The notes beneath the pieces are model-generated. The model was not told the DNA's origin and searched no databases. It saw only the letters and a list, made by a program, of their open reading frames with translations. Positions 11,101 through 21,644 of a stretch of 55,596 nt of DNA are shown here, piece after piece; positions within the stretch are counted from its first letter, which is position 1; each line of letters starts with the position of its first letter. This stretch comes from Fennellomyces sp. T-0311 (taxonomy: Eukaryota > Mucoromycota > Mucoromycetes > Mucorales > Lichtheimiaceae), in contig JALLLT010000091.1 in NCBI GenBank assembly GCA_025266875.1, positions 1 to 55,596 on the forward strand, given 5' to 3'. Made by a program: the position numbers and the translations under genes.

Positions 11101-12390
11101 TCACAATATCCTCTTCTTGTTTAAGCAGCCTTCAAAGTAACCTTTGAAATGACGTATCCATCCTACACAGTCATCTCTGGTAATCAACCGGGCGGATTCT
11201 TCGATTCTTGTCGTCAGCTTGTCATCGACTGTAAGCTCGCTTCTTCGGACACCTGTTTTCAGTTAGTGAGTATATTGAATATTTGTATTTAATTTGAAAA
11301 CTAACATACCTGCTTTGAGCTTAGACCACAGCAATTCGATGAGATTTAACGCTGGAGTATAGGGAGGAAGGTACACGCACTTGTATCCTCGGCTGTGAAT
11401 GAGATTTTTGATTTCGACTTTCTTGTGTATGGATGCATTGTCCATGATGAGATACTTTCCACCAAGGCCATGCCTGTCAAGAACATCTATAACGAAACCG
11501 AGGAACAAAAGAAAATGCTCGGTGCAGGTTCCTACTTGTCCATTCACATTGGTTGTACTCTTGTCATCATTCTTTCTTTTCTTGCGTGCAGCAACAGCCT
11601 CTGGTTTTCGCAGTGTTAAACTGATAACACCTTCTTTCGTCATCGCTCCGAGTATGGTGATCGAAACGCCTCTTTGGGTTGGAACAGCAGTTTTGGCAGG
11701 CTGGCCTTTGACAGATTGATCAAAATTCCGCTTGATATGCATGTTGAACCCCGCTTCGTCAAGAAATACATAATCATCGAAACAAAATTCCTGGTCATCC
11801 TTCCATCCTTTCACAATTTCGTAGTGAAGATCGATGATATGGTCTGAAATGCGTGCAGCAGGTAACTTCTCCAACTTTTTCATCATAAGGGTGCATTTGT
11901 TCACCAAGTGCTTTTGGAGCCCACTAAGAGTGATGGTAATATCTGGAAAAACAGAGTATAATGCTGCTCTCGCCTCGTTTAGGGTTGTCTCAGGTCGAAT
12001 ATCATACAAAGCCACCAGAAACGAGGAATGCTCCTCGAAAAGAACTTGAGTGCCTGAAACAGGAGTTTTCATCATATTACCAAGCTGCGGAATTCGTTTC
12101 TCTGGATCTTCTGCATACTTTTTTGCCCAGTCTTGGGCAGTTCTTTCATTAATTTCCTGGGCTTGACCACATGCAGCAGCACTTTTGCCAGCAGTGTTGA
12201 TCAAGCACTTGATGAATTCGACTTTTTGGTACATCGTGTACTTTCTCCATGGAACTGCCTTCTTCTCGTTCTTGGGCTTGGGCTTGGGCTTGGGCTTGGG
12301 CTTGGGCTTGGGCTTGGGCTTGGGCTTGGGCTTGGGCTTTGCACAAGTTGTAGTCGAAGCTGAAGTAGACGTCTGCTGATTAATTTCCAT
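11101..12390 (-). CDS. Tc1/mariner-type DDE transposase, 410 residues, intact
   Basis: The model is complement(join(11101..11252, 11310..12390)), 1233 bases with one 57-base GT-AG intron and no internal stop. Residues 18-38 are a Lys-Pro repeat encoded by a hexanucleotide array. A helix-turn-helix-like region follows (about 49-105: YTMYQKVEFIKCL...NERTAQDWAKKYAEDP). The DDE_3-type catalytic core has all three acids: Asp209 in VFLDEAGFN, Asp315 in LIMDNASIH and Glu350 in NLIELLWSKLK. It cuts and pastes DNA as a cut-and-paste transposase; members of this superfamily insert at TA. The stop codon lies only 28 bases from the left inverted-repeat arm. No matching short terminal repeats around the gene were found. 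It is the best-preserved of the three related genes in this window. Confidence 0.88.
12271..12340 (-). repeat. Hexanucleotide array encoding (Lys-Pro)n
   Basis: About 11-12 perfect copies of GGGCTT on the plus strand are read on the minus strand as AAGCCC, giving alternating Lys-Pro in the N-terminus of the Tc1/mariner transposase. The array is in frame, so length changes would keep the gene open. Confidence 0.95.
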
Positions 12391-12963
12391 CTGGGTGCGG
12401 TCTTTTTTGTAGGATTTTCCAGCTTTTTTATGTGCTTTGCCACAAATATTTTATAGGACTTTTTCAAGGTCCGTCGCCCTGTATATTTTGTATTATAAAT
12501 TTTGGGTGGAATATTTTTGTGGGATTCTTTTTTATGGGATTTCGTTAAAGAGGATTTTTTTGTGGGACATTTTTATGGGAGAACTTATATAATGGTGCTT
12601 TTTGTGGGATTTATTTTATAAGACTGTTCTTAATGACCCATTTTAACATGGATTTCATCATTACATCTAAACTGCCCCTTTTCTACTTTATCGCCTAGGT
12701 TTTCTTACACACTGCACACAGAACTTACACACTGTAATTTACCAGAAAGCACACACAAAAAAACGAAAGGGAATGCACTTACAAGCTATGCATAAAAGAT
12801 TGAATGCACTTACTATACTGCAATACTCATCTATTTCGATTATGAGATGTTCTTGTATAGTTTTGTATTTAAGTATATTTTTGATTCTATTATCATGATA
12901 CGTTAATAACCGGAAAACATAGATGCTAATACTGTACCTTCACAAATTGTCCAATATTACCAT
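12391..12963. other. Spacer with degenerate TTTTTGTGGGAT repeats
   Basis: No gene is visible. Between about 12400 and 12640 a motif like TTTTTRTGGGAY recurs roughly eight times at irregular spacing. Around 12470-12500, GTCGCCCTGTATATTTTGT resembles the interior of the 144-base MITE at 13177-13320. An AATACTGTA sequence near 12928-12936 matches that MITE's terminus. Together these hint that the MITE derives from an element of the neighbouring Tc1/mariner type. Confidence 0.4.
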
Positions 12964-13663
12964 TTAAGTTCTACACACAGGTGCATAGAGATCATACCAT
13001 CCTAGAGGTAGATTTAGGTCCTTGTTGAATTGATAGTACCCTGGGTAGATCGGTGGCCACTGTATCTTTGTGATTGCTTCTTCATCCAGTACAATTGCGT
13101 GGAAATGGAAGGCAGACAGATACAGAACAATCGGGCTTTGGGGTGACGGAGGTGGTTCTTGTAAGTGTGGCAAGTACAGTATTTCCAAAAATTAATGTCG
13201 CTACCCAAAGGAATCAATGTCGTTCCAAAAATGGAAGTCGCTGTATATTTTATATTATAAATATTGGACCTTGGCGACATTGATTTTTATGGATAGCCAC
13301 ATTACTTTTTGGAAATACTGTATGTCATCTGGGAATCATCGCTATAGATTACTACTGGCTGATTGTATGCCTCTGCAAGAAGATGTGGGCAATCCAACGT
13401 TTCAAAGTAGTTGTTGGAAAAGACACCCACACCTTCTGTTTGATAGCTAAGCATTCTGAGTAAATCGTCGTACTCTACATGAAGTCCGTATCTGTAGAAC
13501 TCACTATGCTTCTTTAAAATCGCATTCATGCACACCTTTACGAGTGGCATTCTTGTTCGGTCCCATTTAGGACAACAGATGCTGCATGCCATCCACAATG
13601 CCCATCTGCCTTTGGATCGTACATACCAAGCACAGCTGCTTGATCAAGGTTGAACTTCGTCAT
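12964..13663 (-). pseudogene. OTU-like cysteine protease domain, frameshifted and split by a MITE
   Basis: Reading the minus strand from 13663, MTKFNLDQAAVLGMYDPKA leads into DGHCGWHAASVVL, which looks like the catalytic-cysteine motif of OTU-family proteases (Cys codon 13595-13597). The frame then shifts by one near 13540-13575. It continues with KVCMNAILKKHSEFYRYG, YFETLDCPHLLAEAYN and QPVVIYSDDS, is cut by a 144-base MITE at 13177-13320, and resumes with LYLSAFHFHAIVLD, whose His codon near 13100 fits the catalytic His, and ends at 12964. OTU proteases remove ubiquitin or similar modifiers; OTU domains also ride in some transposons. It lies downstream of a Mutator-like transposase on the same strand and may have been part of that gene or a second gene of the same element. 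Confidence 0.65.
13177..13320. mobile_element. 144-base Tc1/mariner-like MITE with TA duplication
   Basis: The ends CAGTATTTCCAAAAA and TTTTTGGAAATACTG are perfect inverted repeats at the extremities. The insert is flanked by TA on both sides (13175-13176 and 13321-13322). Removing the MITE and one TA joins the two halves of the OTU-like frame in phase (SDDSQMTY joined to LPHLQEP), so the site is a genuine recent insertion. TA duplication points to a Tc1/mariner transposase as the mobilising enzyme. Confidence 0.88.
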
Positions 13664-13812
13664 GACACCACCAGGAACAGGTCTCAAGTTCAGTCGTGCG
13701 ATTGTCTACTCATTAACTCTTTTCTTTCTAAATTTCGTTATTATATAGTTAGTAGATATAGTAACATAAACCTGATACCGTATATGTTTCCCTCCGATCT
13801 TACTTTGCTTGG

Positions 13813-14125
13813 GCATCGCCTTCGTTCTGCTTTCTTTTTCTCGACTGATGCTCCAAAGCCTCTTTCTTCTTCTGTTGCTTCAACAGGTCTCTTCCCTGGG
13901 CCAGCTTTTCAGTAAGCTTTCGCCACCTTTCTGATGACCGCTGCTTCCACATTTCTTCATTCGCGCTATCCTCTTCCTTCCCTCCCTTCTTCTTCTCCTC
14001 TTTCTTACTTTTCTTCCTTTCCTCTTCCTCTTCCTCGCTCCTCTTCCTCTCCTCTTCCTCACTCTTCTTCTTTCCGCCTCTCTCCCTCTCCTTCTCTTCC
14101 TCCTTGTTCTTGCCATCGCCACCTA
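13813..14125 (-). pseudogene. Charged Lys/Glu/Arg-rich segment, likely exon of the Mutator-like gene
   Basis: On the minus strand, after a plausible TTTTGTAG acceptor near 14125, a frame runs GGDGKNKEEEKERER through long Glu/Lys/Arg runs to LTEKLAQGRDLLKQQKKKEA and ends near 13813. The plus strand is a strongly CT-rich tract. It sits between the Mutator-like core and the OTU-like domain and is probably a coiled-coil linker of the same broken gene. It is low-complexity, so homology cannot be judged by eye. Confidence 0.4.
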
Positions 14126-14310
14126 CAAAAGTAGTATAATTTAATATGACATATTAAGAACACTGTAATTTTCCATTGAACCTGTTGCGAGCAATTCTTT
14201 CGTAGTGTCAGGGGCGCGGCCATCGTTGACGAATTTTGGCTTAAGGTTACACTTTTTGCTAATGAACGCATCTGTGGTTAGAACTAGGTCACATATACAG
14301 AGTTCAATAA

Positions 14311-16370
14311 TTACATTCGTGGCTTCATCTTGTCGTTAATCTTGGCGCCAATATCGATACGCTGAAAAAAGCTCCCAGTACACTGGAGATAGCTGAATAT
14401 CTGCTTCAGTGTGTCGATGATTGGCTTTTTCTGCTGCACTATGCGATATAGGTCGCGATGGAAAGCCTCCACTCCATTAGTAGTGCGGATGGAGTTTTCT
14501 TGTAGCTTCTCTTTCAGTATCCCCTTCGATTGGAATATCATTGCCGCCACTCCAGATTGCGTCCACCATTTTAGCCAGCGTTCAGAGTTCGGGAAATCGA
14601 TGCGCATTTGCTGAACGGCTAACTCGAAGCTCTTCTCGCCACGGGAGTTGTACATCATACTGGCTAAGTCTTCGAAATCCGTCTCTCTTCCTGGCGCTAC
14701 CACAGCATGATTGCTAGCAAGTCTTTGGACAGACTGACACCAGTGGTGATAGCAGCCTTTCAGCAATGATTGAGGATCAATTTTACTGAAAGGGAATGTC
14801 TGCTGAAAAGCCAAGAGGAAACCATCGCGTTGAGCAAGCGAAAAGTCCATCACCAAACCAGAGAAATTTGCATCAATCTCGTCGTCATGGTATCCAATGG
14901 CAAAATCGAATGCCTTGAAGAATGCCTTAAAATATGCTGCGAAATGAGTACTCGACAGACCATCCAATACTGCTTGGAAGATGACTGCATACTGGTCAAG
15001 TTCTTGGAAGTACATGTTTGTAGTGCACAAGTAATATCCACCAGGGAAACAGTCATAAGTAACATCTGTGAGTATGGGGTTATTCTTGAGGTCGACACGC
15101 GAAGCAATATCTGGATTACAGAAAGCAATGCAGAATTGTTGAGGCAATATATCCGCTTGTTGGATAAATCCAGAATACTCATTAGCAAGATCACCGAGTG
15201 TCAACGAGGCTAGCTCCAAAGCAGGTTTTCCCCGAAGGTAGCATGTTGTTCTTCACCAGATAATTTCGTCTGTAGCGCTTGATACGTGCCTTGTGGTGGA
15301 GGTTGGGATCAATGAGTCAGATAGGGCGACTTGGATTCTGCGGGCGAATGACACTGGTGCCAACCAACAATCCTTGTGCTGTATCGGCTGGACACTCCAG
15401 AACACGTTCCTCCACTTTCTTCAAAGTTTCGATCGGGTCGTGGAGTGGTACAAATTCGCCATGAGTATGAATGCCCGTATGCTTCATTTTGCCGCCATTG
15501 CCAGTGAACTTCATGTTCACTCTTGCACTGCACGTAATGTGAATTAACTCGGATTTCTCGGGGAAAAAAGTGCAGCCTGCTTCGATTTGCTTGCGAATAT
15601 TCGCCATGGTAGATCCTGGTTTCACCAGTTTGCCACAGCCGACCTTCGTGCACTGGACAGCACCTAAGCAAGATTTGGTGACGCTGATTCCACCAATGAT
15701 CTTGTCGTAGCTTCTCTGGGTAAGCTGCCAACCAATATCCATGTCGTACACAGGTACTCCATCCTCGATATTGAGCTGGATCGTTTGGATTCTATCACCA
15801 TTCGGAAAACGCGTAAATGACATATCGCAGTAAAGTAGCTATGATATTTGCATGACAGTGTTCCTGGCTCATCTGATAATTGAGACTGCTTTTCCTCAGG
15901 AACACGAAATTACATTCTGCAGAAGTCCCACAAAAAAACTCGCACCCATTTCCATCCCATTCAATGTATAATCCTTTACGTAACATTTTATCAGTAAAAT
16001 TGAATTGCTTATGTATTATAGTTGAATAAATATCGAAACTTACACTCAAAGTGATTAGCTGCTGTATTCCACCATTATCAGATCCAGCATTCCATTCACT
16101 CAAAGCTAATGCTGCCATATCTGGAGCTTGCTAAACATCTGACGACTGGATAGTTCTTGCACCTTGAGACTCCAGTTCTTCATTTGGATCCTGTTCCATA
16201 AGACCGGGATCTTCAGGTTCCGGGATATAAAAGTGCTCCTCTGCCTCAATAAGGTTTGCAAGGCAGTTACACTCATATATGAATGACAGCTCCTTGTTTC
16301 TCGCCTCGTTATCTGCTGTGTTCGTTGGGAGATCTCTGAAGGTATTCTTAAATGTAAAATTCTGAGACAT
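14311..16370 (-). pseudogene. Mutator-like transposase with N-terminal WRKY-GCM1-type zinc finger, degenerate
   Basis: From about 16370 downward the strand encodes an acidic leader (MSQNFTFKNT), then MSFTRFPNGDRIQTIQ near 15823. Next is a zinc-binding domain of WRKY-GCM1 style (near 15520-15690: CTKVGCGKLVKPGSTMAN, then CTFFPEKSELIHITC and HTGIHTH). A TGA at 15317-15319 breaks the frame before LIDPNLHHKARIKRYRRN. After a frame change near 15220 the MULE-type core follows: ILTDVTYD (first Asp), LVMDFSLAQRD (second Asp), KGCYHHWCQSV (Cys/His motif) and TTNGVEAFHRDLY (Glu). The core itself is open from 15219 to 14311. MULE transposases move DNA with roughly 9-base duplications; WRKY-GCM1 fingers are a known DNA-binding module in such transposases. 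Upstream exon joins are uncertain. Confidence 0.72.
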
Positions 16371-16499
16371 GATTTGAAAAATTGGTTATAGTAAGAGATT
16401 CTGGTATTGATCGTTTGCAAAGTGATTGAGACAAGTCCATTATATATGAGTTTCTCAAAAATAAAACATGTTGTGGATGGGTTTTTATGGTTATACAAT

Positions 16500-16769
16500 A
16501 GTTTATTAAAGTCGTGTACAGTTCTCGATTATGACAGTACAAAAGTTGAGCACGGTTATAGAGCATAGAAGCAGGTACTTCCTTATTTTTAACTAAAAAG
16601 ATTATATATACATGCATACAGTGTCTCTGCTAGATGGCCATATAGAAAAGATGCATAGAATACTATTATTATACTAGACTATATTAAACAAGCATGGAGA
16701 AGATATGGTAATTATGTACATATGATGCTTACAGAAAGTAGATACATAAGTCTGTCGATCGTAGAAAGC
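16500..16769. repeat. Diverged satellite units outside the palindrome, left side
   Basis: There is no gene here. The last ~100 bases (for example GATGCTTACAGAAAGTAG) resemble the ~200-base repeat unit of the palindrome arms but no longer match the opposite side exactly. Confidence 0.5.
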
Positions 16770-18105
16770 GATTATAGAAAACGTGTAAGAATCATGTTCA
16801 TGAAGTACAGATATGTCGTATGATAATAGTTAAGGCATATGGATAATGTGCACATTATATGATCATTGTATCGCTTTAAATTGATTGAGTACAATAGAAA
16901 AACATGATAAATGTATAAGCATAATACCTACAGAAGTTAGATGAGCTGAACGATTGTAAAAAGATTATAGAGAACGTGCAAGGATGGCGCTCATAACTAT
17001 GTGCTCATTGCACAGTTATAACAAAAGCGCACCGAAGCCGTACGCGATACAAAATTATGATCTTAATGCCATAATATGTTAACTAAGAAGCATGCCAAGG
17101 GAGCGCCCAAAACGTGCAAATATGATGCTTACACAATATAGGCTCATTATCAATAATAAAAAAATATTATGGAAAGCATGCAAGAATACAAGCAAGTGTT
17201 TATCGAGTATGCAGAAGTCGCATGATGATATTAAAAGCGCATGAATAATGTCACAACACTTTATTGTCGTATCGAAAGAGATTCAGGAATATGACAACAA
17301 ACCATGAAAAACGTGTAAGCATAATGCTTATAGAAAATAGATCAAGTTAAGCAATTATACAAGAATATTATAGCAGAGGATTATAGAGAAAGTGCAAGGA
17401 TTTGTTCATAACGAATGGAAGCATTGCGCGATTATAGAAAAAGAGCACAGAAGACATATACAATAAGGGATTATAATCTTAATATTACTGGAGTAGACAA
17501 ATTAAGCATGACAAGAAAGTACGAAAACTGAGTAAGCCGATGTTTACACAACGTAGGGCACGTTATCAGTAATAAGGAAAAAAGATTATGATGAACTTGT
17601 AAGAATAGTGTTATTAGGTTGTAGATATGTTGCATGGTATCAGGAAAGGACATGAGTAATCTACACAACACATGATTATCCCAACAGAACGTATTTATTT
17701 ATCATGACAGAAGTTATTATAAAACATGCGAGTATAATGTTTACAGAAGCCATAAAAGTTAAGTGACTACAGGAAAAGATTATAGAAAACGTGCAAATAA
17801 GCTGTTCCTATAGTAAGGTAAGTCGCATGATTATATTAGCAGCGCATGAATAGCGTATGCGGTACATGATTAGCTGAACGGAACAGATTAATTATGCATG
17901 ACAGGAAAGCATAATAACCGTGTCAGTATAATACTCATGGAAACTAGAGAAGTTCAGCGTTTTTGGAAAAAGATTGTAGAAAATGTGTAAGAAAGCTGTT
18001 CATATAGTAAGTTAAAAAACATGATTATAGTAACGAAGTATGAACAATGTATACAACATATGGTTATCGGACCGGAACGGATTAATTGAGCATGACAGGA
18101 AAGCA
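16770..18105 (+). repeat. Left arm of a 1336-base perfect inverted repeat
   Basis: This arm is the reverse complement of 18666-20001; position i pairs with 36771 minus i along the length without an indel, and every segment I compared matched. The arm consists of six to seven degenerate units of about 200 bases. Each unit contains motifs such as GATTATAGAAAACGTG, GCATAATGCTTA and GCATGACAGGAAAGCAT. No protein-coding gene is supported; the 66-codon frame here is exactly mirrored on the other arm. Confidence 0.93.
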
Positions 18106-18665
18106 TAAAAGAGGTGTAGGTATAATGCCTATAATAGGGTGGTCAAGTCAAGAGATATTTGGAAAGGATTATGGAGAACATGTAAGAACAATGCTTATAT
18201 AGTATACATAAATCGCATGACAATTTTAACAGTACATAAAAAATAAATATAGCATAAATTATATTAAAAGAATCTGTGTAATGTTTCACAGGAAAGCCAT
18301 TTTTCAAGTTATTTGAGCTCCCTAGCTATGTCCCACTCTCCTGTTCTATTTTTTGTATTCTCTTACTGCATTTCACTAATTTATTCTGTACTATGCTTCT
18401 CTAATCATTTCTGTTCTATGATTGGCTGCTATATCCTTATTTTATAATCAGCTTATATATTTCTACTATGCATCTTTGACGTATCCAGATAAATATGTGG
18501 GCTGTTAATAACTATGCTGCAATTATACTTTCAGGGCCTTTCTTCTATAATCTGCCTGCTACACGACTATAATAACCATTTATATGCTTACATTCTGTAA
18601 TCTTCTAATAGAATTATTTACTTTGTTAAGAGTTTATACTAGCCAATTGACATGCATGCTTTCTG
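18106..18665. other. 560-base spacer between palindrome arms
   Basis: The spacer does not pair with itself overall. Its left third is satellite-like in the left-arm orientation and its right part is satellite-like in the right-arm orientation (TCTATAATCTGCCTGC). The orientation switch lies near 18290-18310. No gene is visible. Confidence 0.6.
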
Positions 18666-20001
18666 TGCTTTCCTGTCATGCTCAATTAATCCGTTCCGGT
18701 CCGATAACCATATGTTGTATACATTGTTCATACTTCGTTACTATAATCATGTTTTTTAACTTACTATATGAACAGCTTTCTTACACATTTTCTACAATCT
18801 TTTTCCAAAAACGCTGAACTTCTCTAGTTTCCATGAGTATTATACTGACACGGTTATTATGCTTTCCTGTCATGCATAATTAATCTGTTCCGTTCAGCTA
18901 ATCATGTACCGCATACGCTATTCATGCGCTGCTAATATAATCATGCGACTTACCTTACTATAGGAACAGCTTATTTGCACGTTTTCTATAATCTTTTCCT
19001 GTAGTCACTTAACTTTTATGGCTTCTGTAAACATTATACTCGCATGTTTTATAATAACTTCTGTCATGATAAATAAATACGTTCTGTTGGGATAATCATG
19101 TGTTGTGTAGATTACTCATGTCCTTTCCTGATACCATGCAACATATCTACAACCTAATAACACTATTCTTACAAGTTCATCATAATCTTTTTTCCTTATT
19201 ACTGATAACGTGCCCTACGTTGTGTAAACATCGGCTTACTCAGTTTTCGTACTTTCTTGTCATGCTTAATTTGTCTACTCCAGTAATATTAAGATTATAA
19301 TCCCTTATTGTATATGTCTTCTGTGCTCTTTTTCTATAATCGCGCAATGCTTCCATTCGTTATGAACAAATCCTTGCACTTTCTCTATAATCCTCTGCTA
19401 TAATATTCTTGTATAATTGCTTAACTTGATCTATTTTCTATAAGCATTATGCTTACACGTTTTTCATGGTTTGTTGTCATATTCCTGAATCTCTTTTGAT
19501 ACGACAATAAAGTGTTGTGACATTATTCATGCGCTTTTAATATCATCATGCGACTTCTGCATACTCGATAAACACTTGCTTGTATTCTTGCATGCTTTCC
19601 ATAATATTTTTTTATTATTGATAATGAGCCTATATTGTGTAAGCATCATATTTGCACGTTTTGGGCGCTCCCTTGGCATGCTTCTTAGTTAACATATTAT
19701 GGCATTAAGATCATAATTTTGTATCGCGTACGGCTTCGGTGCGCTTTTGTTATAACTGTGCAATGAGCACATAGTTATGAGCGCCATCCTTGCACGTTCT
19801 CTATAATCTTTTTACAATCGTTCAGCTCATCTAACTTCTGTAGGTATTATGCTTATACATTTATCATGTTTTTCTATTGTACTCAATCAATTTAAAGCGA
19901 TACAATGATCATATAATGTGCACATTATCCATATGCCTTAACTATTATCATACGACATATCTGTACTTCATGAACATGATTCTTACACGTTTTCTATAAT
20001 C
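18666..20001 (-). repeat. Right arm of the 1336-base perfect inverted repeat
   Basis: This is the mirror of 16770-18105. In this arm a TATAATCTTTT-type motif recurs near 18790, 18985, 19181, 19385, 19600, 19800 and 19994, giving a period of about 195-215 bases. Units within an arm are strongly diverged from one another while the two arms are identical, so the inversion is much younger than the tandem array, or the arms are homogenised. Confidence 0.93.
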
Positions 20002-20281
20002 ATTTTCTATAGTCGATTGACTTGCTTACGTTTGTAAGCGTCATGGGTACATGTGTTTTTGATAATTTTCTGTAATATTATCTAACGTGCGCCAGCATGA
20101 TAATTTTATACTGTGCTGCATAAACACATCCTATATCTTTTTTTGCTGCATGCATAATTTATTATTATACAACGATAGATTTTGCTACGCTAGATATAGT
20201 GTAATTGTTATCTACGTTTACAGTTACTTATAATACTATCTATCTCCTTAATAACTATAGAGTAATCACTGTTTAGCAGTG
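20002..20281. other. Spacer right of the palindrome
   Basis: There is no gene. A short stretch continues the satellite style (CGTTTGTAAGCGTCATGGGTA around 20030) and then fades into AT-rich sequence. Confidence 0.4.
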
Positions 20282-21644
20282 CTAGATATGGTGCTGTATA
20301 AAGTTGTAATGATGCATACTTTCCAGGTCTCTAGGTGGAATTGGCAGCACATCCCTGTCATCTTCTTTGATATCGCCGTTTGCCAGGTAACGAATTCGAT
20401 GTCCATAGAAATCATATCCAACATAAGGGGTTATCATATAAGGGCCTCTTGATACACGGCTCATATAGCGAATATGCTATGGGGGAACGTCTGGATTCGC
20501 AAGATACAATTCCGGATATTTACAATATATAGCCCAGCCGTCATGTCTACATTGGCCACAGACTAGGCTTCTCCAATATACCCGAATACTCGTACCCGAC
20601 TCGATACTCGGCATGACGAGTCGGGTAAGAGTTGATAGATACTCGACTCATTATGTTTTCGAGTTTTTTTGAAATACCCGACTCGACTCGGTCAGTTATA
20701 TGTACAAGATAATATATACAGGTGGATGCATCCGGGATATATAGCAAATGGAAAGTAATGTATAGTTGCACTTGATAATTAAGCTTTATTTACAGAGTGG
20801 CTACTAAAGGCGTGCGTCAATGTCATTCATAAATAGGCTTAATCATGTGCAAATGCAAGGTGGTCATAGAATGAGCTAGAAAGTGAATTTTTTTTTACCA
20901 AACCATACTTCTATTGCCTGCTACCTCCATTCATTTCCTGTTTGAAACTGTTATCGTCACGATATGTGCCGCTTACAACAACAACAATAATAAAACAATA
21001 TTGACGAATGTGTCTTTTTCACATGCCTCAAATTCAGTGTTTGCCTCTTATTAATATCTGTTTCAAGCCAATGTAGATCCATTTTACACCAGTATAATCA
21101 TTTTTATGCTTGACATTGTCGCATTGAGCTCGATTTCCGGAATCTTTGCTACTTTTATGCTGATTGCACCTAAGTCATTATATCATTTTTGAGTCGGGCT
21201 TCGAGTACGAGTTTTCGAGTTTTTTGGGTATTTGACGAGTACGAGTCGACTTTTTTTGGGTCAGGTACGAGTCAGTAGATACCCGACTCGAAAACCCGAA
21301 TGGAGAACCCTACGCTGATTGCACCTAAGTCACTTTATCATTTTCGAGTCGGGTTTCGAGTACGAGTTTTCGAGTTTTTCAGGTATTTGACGAGTATGAG
21401 TCAGTAGATACCTGACTCAAAAACCCGAATGGAGAACCCTACCACAGACTCCTGGATTACCATTGAAGTATTCTCTGAATCCATGACAGTCTTTTCCCGT
21501 GATGAAGCAACGGACACAGATGTTTGCCGGTCGAATAAAAACAGGATAGTTGACTAACCGATGTGATGGCTGTCGATAAAATTCATAGGTGGATGGGACT
21601 TCTGATTGAAATACGAGATCTGGATCTTCATAGAAGTACATCAT
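20282..21644 (-). pseudogene. Zinc-cluster-like small reading frame split by an insertion
   Basis: The upstream half (21644 to about 21450) reads MMYFYEDPDLVFQSEV and ends in CVRCFITGKDCHGF and NPGVCG. Past the 878-base insertion it resumes in the same frame with CGQCRHDGWAIYC. Joined, the cysteines follow C-x2-C-x6-C-x13-C-x2-C-x8-C, which resembles a Zn2Cys6 (GAL4-type) cluster with a long middle loop. A TAG follows PELYLANPDVPP near 20480, after which the frame stays open (MSRVSRGPYMITPYVGYD) to 20282. I cannot assign a family confidently; other cysteine-rich zinc folds would fit. The stop may be a mutation or a missed intron. Confidence 0.5.
20564..21441. mobile_element. 878-base non-autonomous hAT-like element with 8-base target duplication
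   Basis: The insert begins TAGGCTTCTCCA and ends TGGAGAACCCTA, imperfect inverted termini of the hAT type. It is flanked by CCACAGAC at 20556-20563 and 21442-21449. Removing it restores the frame and the spacing of the zinc-cluster-like gene. The subterminal regions are packed with GAGTCGGGT / ACCCGACTC and TACGAGTCGA-like repeats in both orientations, typical of transposase binding arrays. No transposase is encoded, and no hAT transposase is visible in the window. A MULE-type reading with a 9-base duplication (CCACAGACT) is possible if the terminal T is counted in the duplication. Confidence 0.82.

Noticed and set aside
12133..12379. Plus-strand Gly-Leu repeat proteins
   Set aside because: They are the complementary reading of the Lys-Pro hexanucleotide array in the transposase gene.
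13934..14134. Plus-strand Ser/Pro/Leu-rich protein
   Set aside because: It is a shadow of the CT-rich strand of the charged minus-strand segment.
17471..19300. Identical 66-codon proteins at 17471-17671 and 19100-19300
   Set aside because: They are mirror images within the perfect palindrome and sit in satellite sequence.
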